Below are positions 26,190 to 34,983 of a stretch of 64,000 nucleotides of DNA, piece after piece (within the stretch, counting starts at the first letter, position 1; every line of letters begins with the position of its first letter). The position numbers and the translations under genes were made by a program. Below the pieces are notes generated by a model, which did not search any database, was not told the DNA's origin, and worked only from the letters and a program-made list of their open reading frames with translations. Source of the DNA: Solirubrobacter sp963798325 (GTDB taxonomy: Bacteria; Actinomycetota; Thermoleophilia; Solirubrobacterales; Solirubrobacteraceae); the NCBI GenBank assembly GCA_963798325.1, contig CAWCSS010000001.1:1054001-1118000 (forward strand), read 5' to 3'.

Positions 26190-27548
26190 GCGCGAGCGGC
26201 TCGGTGCGATGTGCTCGTACGCGCGGGCCGCACGCAGCACGAGCGCGTCGGCGTAGCGGGCGCCGACGATCTGGAGCCCGATCGGGAGCCCCGCGGAGGT
26301 CAATCCGCACGGCACCGTCGCCGCCGGCTGCTGGGTCAGGTTGAACGGATAGGTGAACGGCGTCCAGCTCTGCCAGTGCTCGTCCGGCCAGCCCTCGGGG
26401 ACGTTGCGGCCGGCGGTGAAGGCCGGGATCGGCAGGGTCGGTGTCACCAAGAGATCCCACTTACGGTGAAACAGGCTCATGTGCGTACCGAGCGCCGCGC
26501 GCTGCTGCTCGGCGGCCAGGTACTCCGCGAGCGTCACCGCTCTCCCGAGCGCGGCGGCGGCCGCGAACCCGGGATCGAGCAGCGCCTCGTCCGCCCCGGC
26601 GGCGAGCTTCGCGCAGACCGGCCACCAGAGCGTCTGTTGGCAGCGCCGCGGATCGGCGAAGCCGGGATCGACCTGTTCGACGTGCGCGCCGAGTGAGGCC
26701 AGGACCTCGACCGCGCGCGCGACCGCCGCGGCCACCTCGGGATCGACGCTGACGTACCCGAGGTCCGGGCTGAACGCCACGCGCACCCCTGCGATCCCGT
26801 CATCGAGGCCGTCGAGGAAGCTCCCCACCGGCGGGAGCGCGGTCCAGTCGCGCGGGTCCGGCTCGCACATCACGTCGAGCAACCGCGCCACGTCGGTCAC
26901 CGTGCGCGCCATCGGCCCGCCGTGGGAGACCGCCCCGAACGCGCTCGCCGGCCACATCGGGACCCGCCCGAACGTCGGTTTGAGCCCGGGCAGCCCGGTG
27001 AAGGCACAGGGAATCCGGATCGAGCCGGCGCCGTCGCTCCCGAGCGCCAGCGGCACGAGCCCGGCGGCCAGCGCGGCCGCGCTCCCGCCGCTCGACCCAC
27101 CCGGCGTCAGCGAGGGGTCCCACGGGTTGCGCGTGATCCCGAACAGCGGGCTGTCGGTCACGCCCTTCCAGCCGAACTCCGGCGAGGTCGTCTGCCCCGG
27201 CAGCACCGCCCCGTTACGGCGCAGCGCGGCGACCGACGAGCTGTCGACGTCCCACGGACCGGCCGGATCGATCGTGCGCGACCCGCGCCGGGTCGGCCAG
27301 CCGCGCGTCGGGTAGGCGTCCTTGATCGCCACCGGCACGCCGTCCAGCGCGCCCTGCGGCTCACCCGCCCCCCAACGCCGCTCGGACGCGCGAGCCGCCG
27401 CCCGCGCACCCTCGAGGTCAAGACCGCTGAAGGCGTTGAACTCGTCGGCCTCGATGCCGGGCAGCAGCCCTTCGAGGACCTCGACCGGCGACAGCCGCCG
27501 CTCGCGATAGGCGGCGAGCAGCTCGCTCGCGGTCAGGACGTCGCTCAC
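26172..27548 (-). CDS. Amidase signature family enzyme
   Basis: 458 residues, GTG start. Ser-cisSer-Lys catalytic residues are visible: Lys in GVPVAIKDAYPTRG, and the Gly/Ser-rich stretch TPGGSSGGSAAALAAGLVPL with the nucleophile region GSDGAGSIRIPCAFTGL. It hydrolyses a carboxamide to acid and ammonia. GatA is unlikely because gatB/gatC are absent and the C-terminal region (LVTPTLPIPAFTAGRN, TYPFNLTQQPAATVPCG) is that of stand-alone amidases. Substrate unknown. Confidence 0.92.
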   Translation of the reverse strand: MSDVLTASELLAAYRERRLSPVEVLEGLLPGIEADEFNAFSGLDLEGARAAARASERRWGAGEPQGALDGVPVAIKDAYPTRGWPTRRGSRTIDPAGPWDVDSSSVAALRRNGAVLPGQTTSPEFGWKGVTDSPLFGITRNPWDPSLTPGGSSGGSAAALAAGLVPLALGSDGAGSIRIPCAFTGLPGLKPTFGRVPMWPASAFGAVSHGGPMARTVTDVARLLDVMCEPDPRDWTALPPVGSFLDGLDDGIAGVRVAFSPDLGYVSVDPEVAAAVARAVEVLASLGAHVEQVDPGFADPRRCQQTLWWPVCAKLAAGADEALLDPGFAAAAALGRAVTLAEYLAAEQQRAALGTHMSLFHRKWDLLVTPTLPIPAFTAGRNVPEGWPDEHWQSWTPFTYPFNLTQQPAATVPCGLTSAGLPIGLQIVGARYADALVLRAARAYEHIAPSRSRSSEAP

Positions 27549-27561
27549 GCCCGAAAGCAGA

Positions 27562-27723
27562 TCACATCAGCGAGGAACCATCGTCGTCGTCCAGGACCCG
27601 CCGGGCGACGAACCGCGCGATCACGACGAACAGCGCCATCAACAGTGAAACGAAGGCCAGGCCGCCGAGGGAGTACAGGAGTGCCATCCGCCGAGTATCG
27701 GACGTAGTGGCTGACCGCGCCAT
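27562..27723 (-). CDS. Small membrane protein (53 aa)
   Basis: 53 residues. One transmembrane helix (LYSLGGLAFVSLLMALFVVI) is followed by RFVARRV and an acidic DDDD tail, giving inside-positive topology. ATG 27723 has GGAGGTG ten bases upstream; an internal ATG at 27687 (41 residues) is an alternative. It lies 13 bases beyond the amidase start on the same strand, so it could be co-transcribed with it, and is divergent to the FtsH gene. No family recognised. Confidence 0.6.
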   Translation of the reverse strand: MARSATTSDTRRMALLYSLGGLAFVSLLMALFVVIARFVARRVLDDDDGSSLM

Positions 27724-27778
27724 CGGGAAAACCCACCTCCCCCCAACGGGGGAGGCATGCACAACCGGCCGGGCCCCA

Positions 27779-29852
27779 ATGCCGAAGTCAGACGTGACCC
27801 CGCCTCCTCCAGCGGTCCGTCCGACCAAGGCCCGCGCCATGTCCTCCAAGCTGCGCAGCATCCTTACCGCCCTCTGCCGCCCGCTCCGCTGGCTGCGGAT
27901 CCATCCCGGGCTCTTCGCCGGGGTTCTCGGATTGATCGCCCTGGTCACTGTGATCGCGATGCTGGTGCACCCCACCGCCGGCCCGGCGACGATCGCCACC
28001 GCCGCGACCCCCAAGCGCCCGGTGGTCGAGACCGAGCTCTCCTACTCCGGCCTGCGCGACGCGATGAGCGCGCACACGGTCAAGTCCGCGTGTCCTCAAG
28101 CCGGCGGAGTTCAAGGCTGAGGTCGTCCTCAAGGACGGCTCCAAGCGCACCGTCGGCTACTCGCCCAGCGACGACACGCTGGCCGAGCGCCTCGCCGCCT
28201 CCGGCGCCCAGGTCAAGGTCGACACCAGCTTCGCCCGCCGGGGCTTCCCGTGGAGCATCGTCTTCGCGATGTTCATGCTCGCGGCGATCATCGGCGTGAT
28301 GGTCTACATGCAGCGCCAGCAGGCCAAGGCCGCCGGCGCGCAGCAGGACCGTCACACCAAGAAGGTGCGCAAGCAGGGCGAGATGCCCGACGTCCGCTTC
28401 CGCGACGTCGCCGGCTGCGACGAGGCGGTGCAGGAGGCGGCCGAGCTGGTCGAGTTCCTCAAGCGGCCCGAGGCCTACCAGCGCCTGGGCGCCAAGATGC
28501 CGTCCGGCCTGATGCTCTATGGCCCTCCCGGCACCGGCAAGACCCTGCTGGCCAAGGCCGTCGCGGGCGAGGCGGGCGCGTCGTTCTACGCCGTCTCGGG
28601 CTCCGAGTTCGTCGAGATGTACGTCGGCGTCGGCGCCGGCCGCGTGCGCGACCTGTTCGCCCAGGCGCGGGCCAGCGCCCCCGCCATCATCTTCATCGAC
28701 GAGGTCGACGCGATCGGCGCCAAGCGCGGCGGCGGCCCCGAGGGCTCCAACCGCGAGGCCGACCAGACGCTCAACCAGCTGCTGGTCGAGATGGACGGCT
28801 TCACGGGCAACGAGCGGCTGCTCGTGATCGCGGCCACCAACCGCCTCGACACGCTCGATCCCGCGCTGCTGCGCCCCGGTCGCTTCTCGCGCCACATCCA
28901 CGTCGGCGCGCCCACCGAGTCCGGCCGCCTGGAGATCCTCACCGTCCATTCCAAGGGCAAGCCGCTCGGCGAGGACGTCGATCTGCCGCTGCTGGCCAAG
29001 GTGACCGCCGGCTCAAGCGGCGCCGAGCTCGCCGAGATGCTCAACGAGGGCGCGATCATGGCCGCGCGCGCCGAGCACACCACGATCTCCCACGAGGATC
29101 TCTTCGAAGGCTTCCTGCGCGTCGTCGCCGGCCCGCGCAAGGCGTCGGCCATGCTGGCCGCAGGCGAGCGCGAGACGATCGCCTACCACGAGGCCGGCCA
29201 CGTCCTCTGCGCCGAGCTGTGCCCGACGGTCGACAAGACCCTGCACGCGACGATCAACCCGCGCGGCCAGGCGGCCGGCTTCGCCGTCGTCGGCCGCTCC
29301 GACCGCGCGCTGCACAACGCGCAGCACATCCACGAGCAGCTGATCTACATCCTCGGCGGCCGCGCCGCCGAGCACGTCATCCACGGCACCGTCTCCTCCG
29401 GCGCCGCCAACGACCTCGAGAAGGCGAACGCGATCGCCCGCGCCGCCGTCGAGCAGTACGGCCTCTCCGCCGCCGTCGGACAGGTCGTCGCCACCCAGAC
29501 CGGCCTCGCCGACTCGACCCGCGCGACCGTCGACAGCGAGGTCCGCCGGATCGTCGAGGACGCCTACCGCGACGCGATCCACATGGTCACCGAGCACCGC
29601 GAGCAGCTCGAGCGCCTCACCCAGGCCCTGCTGACCGCGGGCGACATCGATCACCTCGAGATCGCCGCGGCGATGGAGGGCTCCACGCCCGCCGCCCGCC
29701 GTCCGAACCTGCAGCCGCTCCCGTCGCCCGAGCCGGAGCCGGAGTTCGTGGCCGACATCGAGGAGCCGCGTCCTGGCCGCCTCTGGGTTCCCGGCCGCGA
29801 GCGCGCGGGCGAGGCGATCGCGGCGTTCCGCGCCGAACGGGCGTCGCTTTAG
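27779..29852 (+). CDS. ftsH: FtsH-family ATP-dependent zinc metalloprotease, frameshift near 28091
   Basis: About 690 residues when joined. It has a Pro-rich N-terminus, TM1 (GLFAGVLGLIALVTVIAMLV), a short extracytoplasmic region (through VLKPAEFKAEVVLKDGSKR), TM2 (WSIVFAMFMLAAIIGVMVYM), an AAA domain with Walker A GPPGTGKT, Walker B IIFIDEVDAIG and the second region of homology (ATNRLDTLDPALLRPGRF), then the M41 protease with HEAGH. It degrades misfolded and short-lived membrane proteins. The frame changes between the TM1 part and VLKPAEF; one extra base near 28091 would explain it. Start may be ATG 27779 or ATG 27842. The C-terminal tail is acidic and Pro-rich. Confidence 0.9.
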
Positions 29853-29863
29853 TATCGGCGGGG

Positions 29864-31000
29864 TTGCTCGGAGCCCTTCGCCATCGCGCCCTCTACGCGG
29901 CGTTCGACCGGTTCCCCTCGCGCAAGGGCAGCGCGGTCCACATCGATCGCTTCGCGCGGGCGTTGTTCGAGCAGTACTCGCCGGGCCTGCTGTACGTGCT
30001 CGGGGGCGACGACCTTCCCAGCTATCAACGTGAGCCTGAGGTTGAGATCGTGCGCTACATGCGCCCGGCGGAGCACGTGCTGGAGCGTGCCGAGGGGTTC
30101 GCCGAGCGGCTGAGCCGGCTGCTCGACGACCTGCCGGGCCTGGAGATCGCGCACTTCCGCGATCCCTGGAGCGGCGTGCCGATCGTCGAGCGCCCGGGCC
30201 GCCGCTACCGGACGGTCTACGAGGTCAACGGCCTGCCGTCGATCGAGCTGCCCTTCCACTATCCCGCGATCCCGCCCGAGTGGATCGAGCGGATCGCGGC
30301 GCTCGAGCGGCGCTGCCTCGAGCGGGCGGACCTGGTGATCACCCCGAGCGAGACCACCGCGCGGCTGCTGCCCAACGCCGTCGTGATCCCCAACGGCGCC
30401 GATCTGCCCGCGCCGGCGTCACGACCGGACGCACCTGAGGAGTACCTCCTGTACTTCGGCGCGCTGCAGCCGTGGCAGGGCGTCGACACGGCGCTGCGCG
30501 CGCTCGTGCGCCTGCCGGTCGACCTCGTGATCTGCGCCTCGGTCCACCCGCGCCGCGCCAAGCCGCTGCGCAAGCTCGCCGAGAACCTGGGGATCGCCGA
30601 GCGCGTGCACTGGCACTTCGCGCTGCCGGAGGCCGAGCTCGCCCGCTTCAAGCAGCACGCGCTGCTCTCGCTGGCGCCGCTGCGGGACTGCTCGCGCAAC
30701 GTCGTCCAGGGCTGCGCGCCGCTGAAGATCCTGGAGTCGATGGCGGCCGGCGTGCCCGTCGTCGCGTCAGACCTCCCGCCCACGCGCGAGCTGATCGAGG
30801 ACGGCGTCAACGGCCGCCTGGTCGCGGCCGATCGCCCGGGCGAGCTGGCGCGGGCGATCCGGGTCCTGCTGGACTTCCCGGAGCGCCGACGGGAGCTCGG
30901 GGAGAACGCGCGGCACCGGATCGAGAGCCGGTTCACGTGGGACGCGAGTGTCGACCGCCTCCAGAACCTTTACGCTGCGCTGCCATGGCCAACGCCGTGA
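29864..31000 (+). CDS. Glycosyltransferase family 4 protein
   Basis: About 378 residues. The GT-B fold is seen in PSRKGSAVHIDRFARAL near the start, VIPNGADLPAP in the middle, EEYLLYFGALQPWQGVDTAL as the start of the C-terminal Rossmann domain, and the donor-binding signature LKILESMAAGVPVVASDLPP with TRELIEDGVNGRLV. It moves a sugar from a nucleotide donor to an unknown acceptor. The start is uncertain: TTG 29864, 12 bases after ftsH, is the best candidate. It overlaps the next gene by 16 bases and opens a five-gene operon. Confidence 0.85.
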   Translation: MLGALRHRALYAAFDRFPSRKGSAVHIDRFARALFEQYSPGLLYVLGGDDLPSYQREPEVEIVRYMRPAEHVLERAEGFAERLSRLLDDLPGLEIAHFRDPWSGVPIVERPGRRYRTVYEVNGLPSIELPFHYPAIPPEWIERIAALERRCLERADLVITPSETTARLLPNAVVIPNGADLPAPASRPDAPEEYLLYFGALQPWQGVDTALRALVRLPVDLVICASVHPRRAKPLRKLAENLGIAERVHWHFALPEAELARFKQHALLSLAPLRDCSRNVVQGCAPLKILESMAAGVPVVASDLPPTRELIEDGVNGRLVAADRPGELARAIRVLLDFPERRRELGENARHRIESRFTWDASVDRLQNLYAALPWPTP

Positions 31001-31755
31001 AGGCCGCGTTCAACGCGCTGACACCCGAGCAGCGCCAGATCATCGCCTCCAAGAAGGTCGAGGGTCGAAGGCACCCGGACCAGTGGCTGGAGCTGCTCGG
31101 GCCGATCGCCGCCTACGACGAGGTCGCCGACAACGCGCGCGCGGGCGGCCAGGGCTTCTTCGCCAAACGCTTCGCCAAGCGCAACGACGTCCCGGACGGG
31201 CTGCGGACGTTCACGCTGCCGCTGATCCCGATCCTGCGCGAGGACCAGGACCCCGAGCAGCCGCTGGACCTGTTCGTGGACCTCACGGGGGCGACGGTCA
31301 ACTCCAAGCAGGTCGGCGAGACGCCGCAGTACAAGAAGCCGCCCTACCACAAGATCGTCGACACGTTCTTCGAGGACCCGTGGTTTCAGGGCAACGCGCA
31401 CTTCGTCGACGGCGCCCACCTGAACTTCGTGATCACCGACCACGTGCGCTCCTCGAAGAAGACCAAGCGCAACCCGCGCGGGAAGATCAAGACCAAGGTC
31501 AAGAACAAGAAGAAGACCGAGGTCGCGGTGACCCTCTCGGTGCCCAGGCGCAACTACGAGAAGGCGCCCGCCGGGGCGACCGCGCGCGGGGTGCCCAAGG
31601 AGACGATCAAGCCGGGCGAGAGCCGCCTCACGGTCAAGCTCAGCGGGACGATCGCGGCGCGCTCGCCGACCGAGATGCCCGGGATCGAGCTCCTGCTGGA
31701 GCTCGTCTCGGCCGCCTACGAACGCGTCGAGCCGGCGCGCCGGAAGAAGCTATGA
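30985..31755 (+). CDS. Unknown conserved-type protein in glycosyltransferase operon (256 aa)
   Basis: 256 residues, no recognised family, no signal peptide and no membrane segment. It begins MANAVKAAFNALTPEQRQII. The centre is acidic and hydrophobic (LPLIPILREDQDPEQPLDLF), followed by an unusually basic block near 155-185 (SSKKTKRNPRGKIKTKVKNK) and a β-rich C-terminal part. It overlaps the glycosyltransferase gene by 16 bases and the Cys-rich gene by ATGA, so it is expressed with them. It looks like a cytoplasmic protein with a nucleic-acid- or polyanion-binding block. Function unknown. Confidence 0.75.
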   Translation: MANAVKAAFNALTPEQRQIIASKKVEGRRHPDQWLELLGPIAAYDEVADNARAGGQGFFAKRFAKRNDVPDGLRTFTLPLIPILREDQDPEQPLDLFVDLTGATVNSKQVGETPQYKKPPYHKIVDTFFEDPWFQGNAHFVDGAHLNFVITDHVRSSKKTKRNPRGKIKTKVKNKKKTEVAVTLSVPRRNYEKAPAGATARGVPKETIKPGESRLTVKLSGTIAARSPTEMPGIELLLELVSAAYERVEPARRKKL

Positions 31756-32135
31756 CCTTCGGCGGCCTCGACATGTGCTCGTGCAAGCGCGGGTTCTTCA
31801 CCCTGCGCGACTGCACGAACATGGCCACCGCGACCTGCCGCAGTTGCTCGCGCCGGATCTGCTCCCAGCATCTCGCGCAGCCGGACTACTGCGTCGAGTG
31901 CTCCGCCCGCAACGACGAGGACCGGGCGCTCGACGAGCCGCTCGACCACGCCGGCAACCCGATCGCCTCCGCCAACCGCTACCGCACCCGCTGGTACCGC
32001 ACGTCCGGCTACTCGCCCGTGTTCTGGGGCACGTCGGACGACTACTGGACCAACAACGACTACCGCTGGTACGACGAGGGCTCGAGCGGCGACTACGACA
32101 ACGATGACGACGGCGGCGGTTTCGGCGACTCCTGA
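31752..32135 (+). CDS. Cys-rich putative zinc-finger protein with acidic Tyr/Asp tail (127 aa)
   Basis: 127 residues. The N-terminal half has Cys/His pairs suited to two zinc sites (MCSCKRGFF, DCTN, CRSCSRRICSQH, YCVECSARND), similar in style to B-box or treble-clef fingers. The C-terminal half is aromatic and then strongly acidic (YDEGSSGDYDNDDDGGGFGD). Its start overlaps the stop of the basic 256-residue protein (ATGA). A basic partner next to a protein with an acidic tail hints at a complex. No family recognised. Its 3' end overlaps the next glycosyltransferase by 32 bases. Confidence 0.75.
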   Translation: MTFGGLDMCSCKRGFFTLRDCTNMATATCRSCSRRICSQHLAQPDYCVECSARNDEDRALDEPLDHAGNPIASANRYRTRWYRTSGYSPVFWGTSDDYWTNNDYRWYDEGSSGDYDNDDDGGGFGDS

Positions 32136-33249
32136 CCACGTCCTGTGGTTGACGGAGACGTATCCGCCGTCGCGCGGCGGGATGGCGCAGTCGTGTGACC
32201 GGATCGTGCGCGGGCTCCGCCGGCGGGACGTGACCGTCGACGTGCTGCACTTCGTCGCCGCGGCGCGCGGCCGGCCGTGGGCGATCGAGCGCCAGGCGGG
32301 CGGGACCTATCTGGCGTGCCCGATCGAGGACGATCCCGCGCATGCGCTGAACCGTGCGTGGAGCGCGTTGGCCGCCGCGCGCCGGACGATCACGCACGTG
32401 GTCGCGTTCGGCGGGTCGCGGCCGCTGCTGGCCGGCCCGGTCTTCGCCGCGTGGCTCGGCGTCCCGCTGATCACGCTGCTGCGCGGCAACGACTTCGACG
32501 CCGCGGTCTTCTCGATCCGCCGCCGGCCGACGCTGGATGACGCGCTGTTGCGGAGCGCACTGGTGTGCGCGAACACGCAGGACAAGGTGGACAAGATCGC
32601 GGCGCTGCACCCGGGCGTGCGGACGCGGCGGATTCCCAACGGGATCGAAGCGGACTGGGCGTTCGCGCCCTCGGACCTGTCGCACGCGCGGGCGTGGAGG
32701 CCGGGGAAGCGGGTGATCGGGCTCTTCGGGCAGCTGAAGGCCAAGAAGGGCGGCGTGTTCCTGCTCGACGCGCTGCTGCGCAGCGGGGTCAAGGACCGGG
32801 TGCACCTGCTGCTCGCGGGCTGGCTGGCGCCGGAGATGGAGGCGTGGCTGGCGTCGCACGACGTGGACGTGACGCTGTTGCCGTTCCTCGATCGCTTCGA
32901 GCTGCTGCCCTGGTACGCGGCGTGTGACTGGATCGCGATCCCGAGCTTCTACGACGGGCTCCCGAACGTCCTGGCGGAGGCCGCCGCGCTCGGCATCCCG
33001 CTGGTCGCCTCGCGGGCCGGCGGGATGGCCGACGTGCTCGAGGACGGTCGCACGGCGCTGCTCTTCGACCCGGGCGACGAGGCGCGCTGCGCTCTGGCGT
33101 TGCGGCGGGCGGTCCTGCTCGAGGAGTCCGCGCGGGCGCAGATGGGCGAAGCGTGCCGGCGGATGGCGTCGCGCGAGCTCGACGCCGAGCTGGAGATCAC
33201 GCGCTACGTGCAGGCGCTGGCGGACACGCGCCTCGCGCTGGCGGCGTGA
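32104..33249 (+). CDS. Glycosyltransferase family 4 protein
   Basis: 381 residues. GT4 hallmarks: WLTETYPPSRGGMAQSCDRI acceptor-side loop at the N-terminus, RRIPNGIEADW, then GKRVIGLFGQLKAKKGGVFL and the donor site IPSFYDGLPNVLAEAAALGI followed by PLVASRAGGMADVLEDG. No signal peptide; cytoplasmic or membrane-peripheral. Its start lies inside the preceding Cys-rich gene and its TGA overlaps the GTG of the following gene. Sugar and acceptor unknown; probably makes an exopolysaccharide or glycolipid with its neighbours. Confidence 0.92.
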   Translation: MTTAAVSATPDHVLWLTETYPPSRGGMAQSCDRIVRGLRRRDVTVDVLHFVAAARGRPWAIERQAGGTYLACPIEDDPAHALNRAWSALAAARRTITHVVAFGGSRPLLAGPVFAAWLGVPLITLLRGNDFDAAVFSIRRRPTLDDALLRSALVCANTQDKVDKIAALHPGVRTRRIPNGIEADWAFAPSDLSHARAWRPGKRVIGLFGQLKAKKGGVFLLDALLRSGVKDRVHLLLAGWLAPEMEAWLASHDVDVTLLPFLDRFELLPWYAACDWIAIPSFYDGLPNVLAEAAALGIPLVASRAGGMADVLEDGRTALLFDPGDEARCALALRRAVLLEESARAQMGEACRRMASRELDAELEITRYVQALADTRLALAA

Positions 33250-33965
33250 TCCTCTACTACGCGCTCGGCGGCGGGCTCGGGCATCTCACGCGAGCGCGCA
33301 AGGTGATCGCGGCGCTCGGGCTGCGCGATGTCGCCGTGCTGACGGCGTCGCGGTTCGCGAGCGATCCGCGAGTCACCGGTGGGCTGCCGCTGGTGTTGGT
33401 CCCGCCGTCGCTGGGACGTGATCGGCCGCGGTTCCTTCGCTGGCTTTCCGGCGTGCTGCCGGAGTTCGACGAGCTGATCGTCGACAGCTTCCCGGGCGGG
33501 ATCCTCGGCGAGCTCTGCGAACTGTCGCTCCCGCCCGCGCGGCATGTGTCGCGGCGGCTGCGCTGGGAGGTCTACAGCGAGCGGCTCAGCGGGCCGTTGC
33601 CGGCGTTTTCCGCGGTGTACGCGGTGGAGCCCGGCGGCCTGCCCGGCGTGGCGCTGCCGTTGCCACGGGCGCCGGTCGGTCCGCCGCTGGTCGACGAGCC
33701 GCACTGGCTGGTCGCCCATTCCGGGCCGCGCCGAGAGCTCGACGTCCTGCTGGGGCACGCCGCGGGCGCCCCGCGGCTGGTGGTCGTCAGCGGCGCCGAG
33801 GTCTACCCGGTCGAAGCCCACCTCGCCCACGCCGAGCGCATCATCACCGGCGCGGGGTTCAACCTGATGCACGAAGCCGCTCCGTTCCGGGACCGCCACG
33901 TGTTCATCCCCTTCCCGCGCGTGCTCGACGACCAATTTGCACGCGCAGCCGCCGCGCGGTCATGA
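33246..33965 (+). CDS. GT-B-type glycosyltransferase-like protein (239 aa)
   Basis: 239 residues, GTG start overlapping the previous stop. It opens ILYYALGGGLGHLTRARKVI, the Gly-rich acceptor loop typical of GT-B enzymes of the MurG/GT28 type, and ends with AERIITGAGFNLMHEAAPFR, which resembles the donor-site region of that group (AxxxIxxxGxNxxxEA). At 239 residues it is shorter than usual (about 350), with a compressed C-terminal domain. Function is inferred from pattern and operon position. Confidence 0.72.
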   Translation: MILYYALGGGLGHLTRARKVIAALGLRDVAVLTASRFASDPRVTGGLPLVLVPPSLGRDRPRFLRWLSGVLPEFDELIVDSFPGGILGELCELSLPPARHVSRRLRWEVYSERLSGPLPAFSAVYAVEPGGLPGVALPLPRAPVGPPLVDEPHWLVAHSGPRRELDVLLGHAAGAPRLVVVSGAEVYPVEAHLAHAERIITGAGFNLMHEAAPFRDRHVFIPFPRVLDDQFARAAAARS

Positions 33966-33974
33966 TCTCGCCCT

Positions 33975-34502
33975 ATGAGTGCACCCATGGGCCAGTCCTA
34001 TGCCTCCCCTCCGCCGGCTCCCGGCAACCCGGCGGTCATCCGCAGCGTCGGCCGCTGCGTCCTGCTGCTGATCTTCAGCTTCGGGCTCTGGTCCTTCGCG
34101 TGGATGTACCACACGGCCAAGGAGGTCTCCTCACGCGTGCGCCAGCCGCCGCCCTCCCCGGGCGTCCGCGCCGCCCTCTACGTCATCCCGATCGTCAATT
34201 ACGTGATGTGGTTCTTCTCCTGGCAGGAGATCGAGGATTACTGCAAGCGGACCCGCTCACAGGACTTCCCACTGGTGCTGTTCTTCGTGATCAGCCTGCT
34301 GATCCCGTTCGCCGCGTGCTTCACCCTGCCGATCGTGCAGTCGCGCATGAACGACGCACACCGAGCCGCCACCAACGGCGCGGCCACCGACGCTCCGATG
34401 GAGACGATCGACTGGGTGTTCCTGATCCTCGGGATCGCGTTCTTCGTGCTCTACATCCTGATCATCATCGTCGTGATCGCCGCCGCGGCGACCTCGAACT
34501 AG
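33975..34502 (+). CDS. Four-helix membrane protein (DUF4234-like)
   Basis: 175 residues. A Pro-rich N-terminus is followed by four predicted transmembrane helices: about 28-44 (VLLLIFSFGLWSFAWMY), 63-83, 98-119 (LVLFFVISLLIPFAACFTLP) and 147-172. The WSFAWMYHTAKEV after helix 1 and QEIEDYCKRTRSQ between helices 2 and 3 recall the DUF4234 group. It follows the last glycosyltransferase by nine bases and may be its membrane partner. Function unknown. Confidence 0.7.
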   Translation: MSAPMGQSYASPPPAPGNPAVIRSVGRCVLLLIFSFGLWSFAWMYHTAKEVSSRVRQPPPSPGVRAALYVIPIVNYVMWFFSWQEIEDYCKRTRSQDFPLVLFFVISLLIPFAACFTLPIVQSRMNDAHRAATNGAATDAPMETIDWVFLILGIAFFVLYILIIIVVIAAAATSN

Positions 34503-34754
34503 CTCGCCCCGGCACCAACGGCGGCGTGAGTGGCCGCTACGCGCGGGCGGCGCGCCGGCCGCCCGCCGGTAGCGGCGGGATTCGAACCGCGAACTTCAGT
34601 TTCACTGTGCACTCGACGGTGTACCTTGTTGTGCAGTACCGAGTAGGTGACTGAACCGATGACGCCCGTCCACGGACATACCCCGCTGCATCTCCCCCAG
34701 GCCCTGCCGCCGTCGTAGTCTCCTGCTCGCGCACAGAACGTCGTGACCAGGAGA
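34503..34754. other. Intergenic region with orphan tRNA 3'-end-like fragment
   Basis: About 250 bases with no gene. On the minus strand 34570-34594 reads GTTCGCGGTTCGAATCCCGC, a typical tRNA T-loop, but the T-stem does not pair and no upstream arms fold, so it is not a tRNA gene. The neighbouring 34595-34640 has imperfect inverted halves around GTGCACT and GTGCAGT. This looks like a tRNA-derived attachment-site scar. A terminator follows at 34755. Confidence 0.35.
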
Positions 34755-34778
34755 CCCGCCCACCGTGGCGGGTTTTTT
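34755..34778 (+). terminator. Rho-independent terminator before tRNA genes
   Basis: CCCGCC-CACCGT-GGCGGG stem-loop followed by TTTTTT, a classic intrinsic terminator. It ends transcription coming from the membrane-protein gene or an unrecognised RNA and insulates the tRNA genes. Confidence 0.85.
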
Positions 34779-34794
34779 CGTACTCACACACAGG

Positions 34795-34868
34795 CGGGGC
34801 GTAGCGCAGCCTGGGAGCGCGCTCGGTTCGGAGCCGAGAGGTCGCAGGTTCAAATCCTGCCGTCCCGA
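34795..34868 (+). tRNA. tRNA-Pro (anticodon CGG)
   Basis: Cloverleaf of 74 nt. Acceptor CGGGGCG/CGTCCCG with one G-U pair, discriminator A. Anticodon stem CTCGG/CCGAG with loop TTCGGAG gives anticodon CGG. T-arm GCAGG-TTCAAAT-CCTGC is perfect. CCA is not encoded. Confidence 0.95.
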
Positions 34869-34887
34869 CTTACTCAAATACACACAT

Positions 34888-34960
34888 GGTGGTCGTGGTG
34901 TAGCGGTCAGCACCTCGGGTTGTGGGCCCGAGAGCACGGGTTCGAATCCCGTCGATCACC
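34888..34960 (+). tRNA. tRNA-His (anticodon GTG)
   Basis: Acceptor GTGGTCG/CGATCAC with the extra G(-1) at 34888 opposite C73, the identity mark of tRNA-His. Anticodon stem TCGGG/CCCGA with loop TTGTGGG reads GTG. T-arm ACGGG-TTCGAAT-CCCGT. CCA is not encoded. It lies 19 bases after tRNA-Pro. Confidence 0.95.
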
Positions 34961-34983
34961 CCTGGCGGTTAGGCTCCGCGGCG

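Noticed and set aside
26172..27548. GatA subunit of the tRNA amidotransferase
   Set aside because: gatC and gatB are absent and the C-terminal half matches stand-alone amidases better.
34570..34650. A minus-strand tRNA gene
   Set aside because: The T-loop is present but the T-stem does not pair and no anticodon or acceptor arm can be formed.
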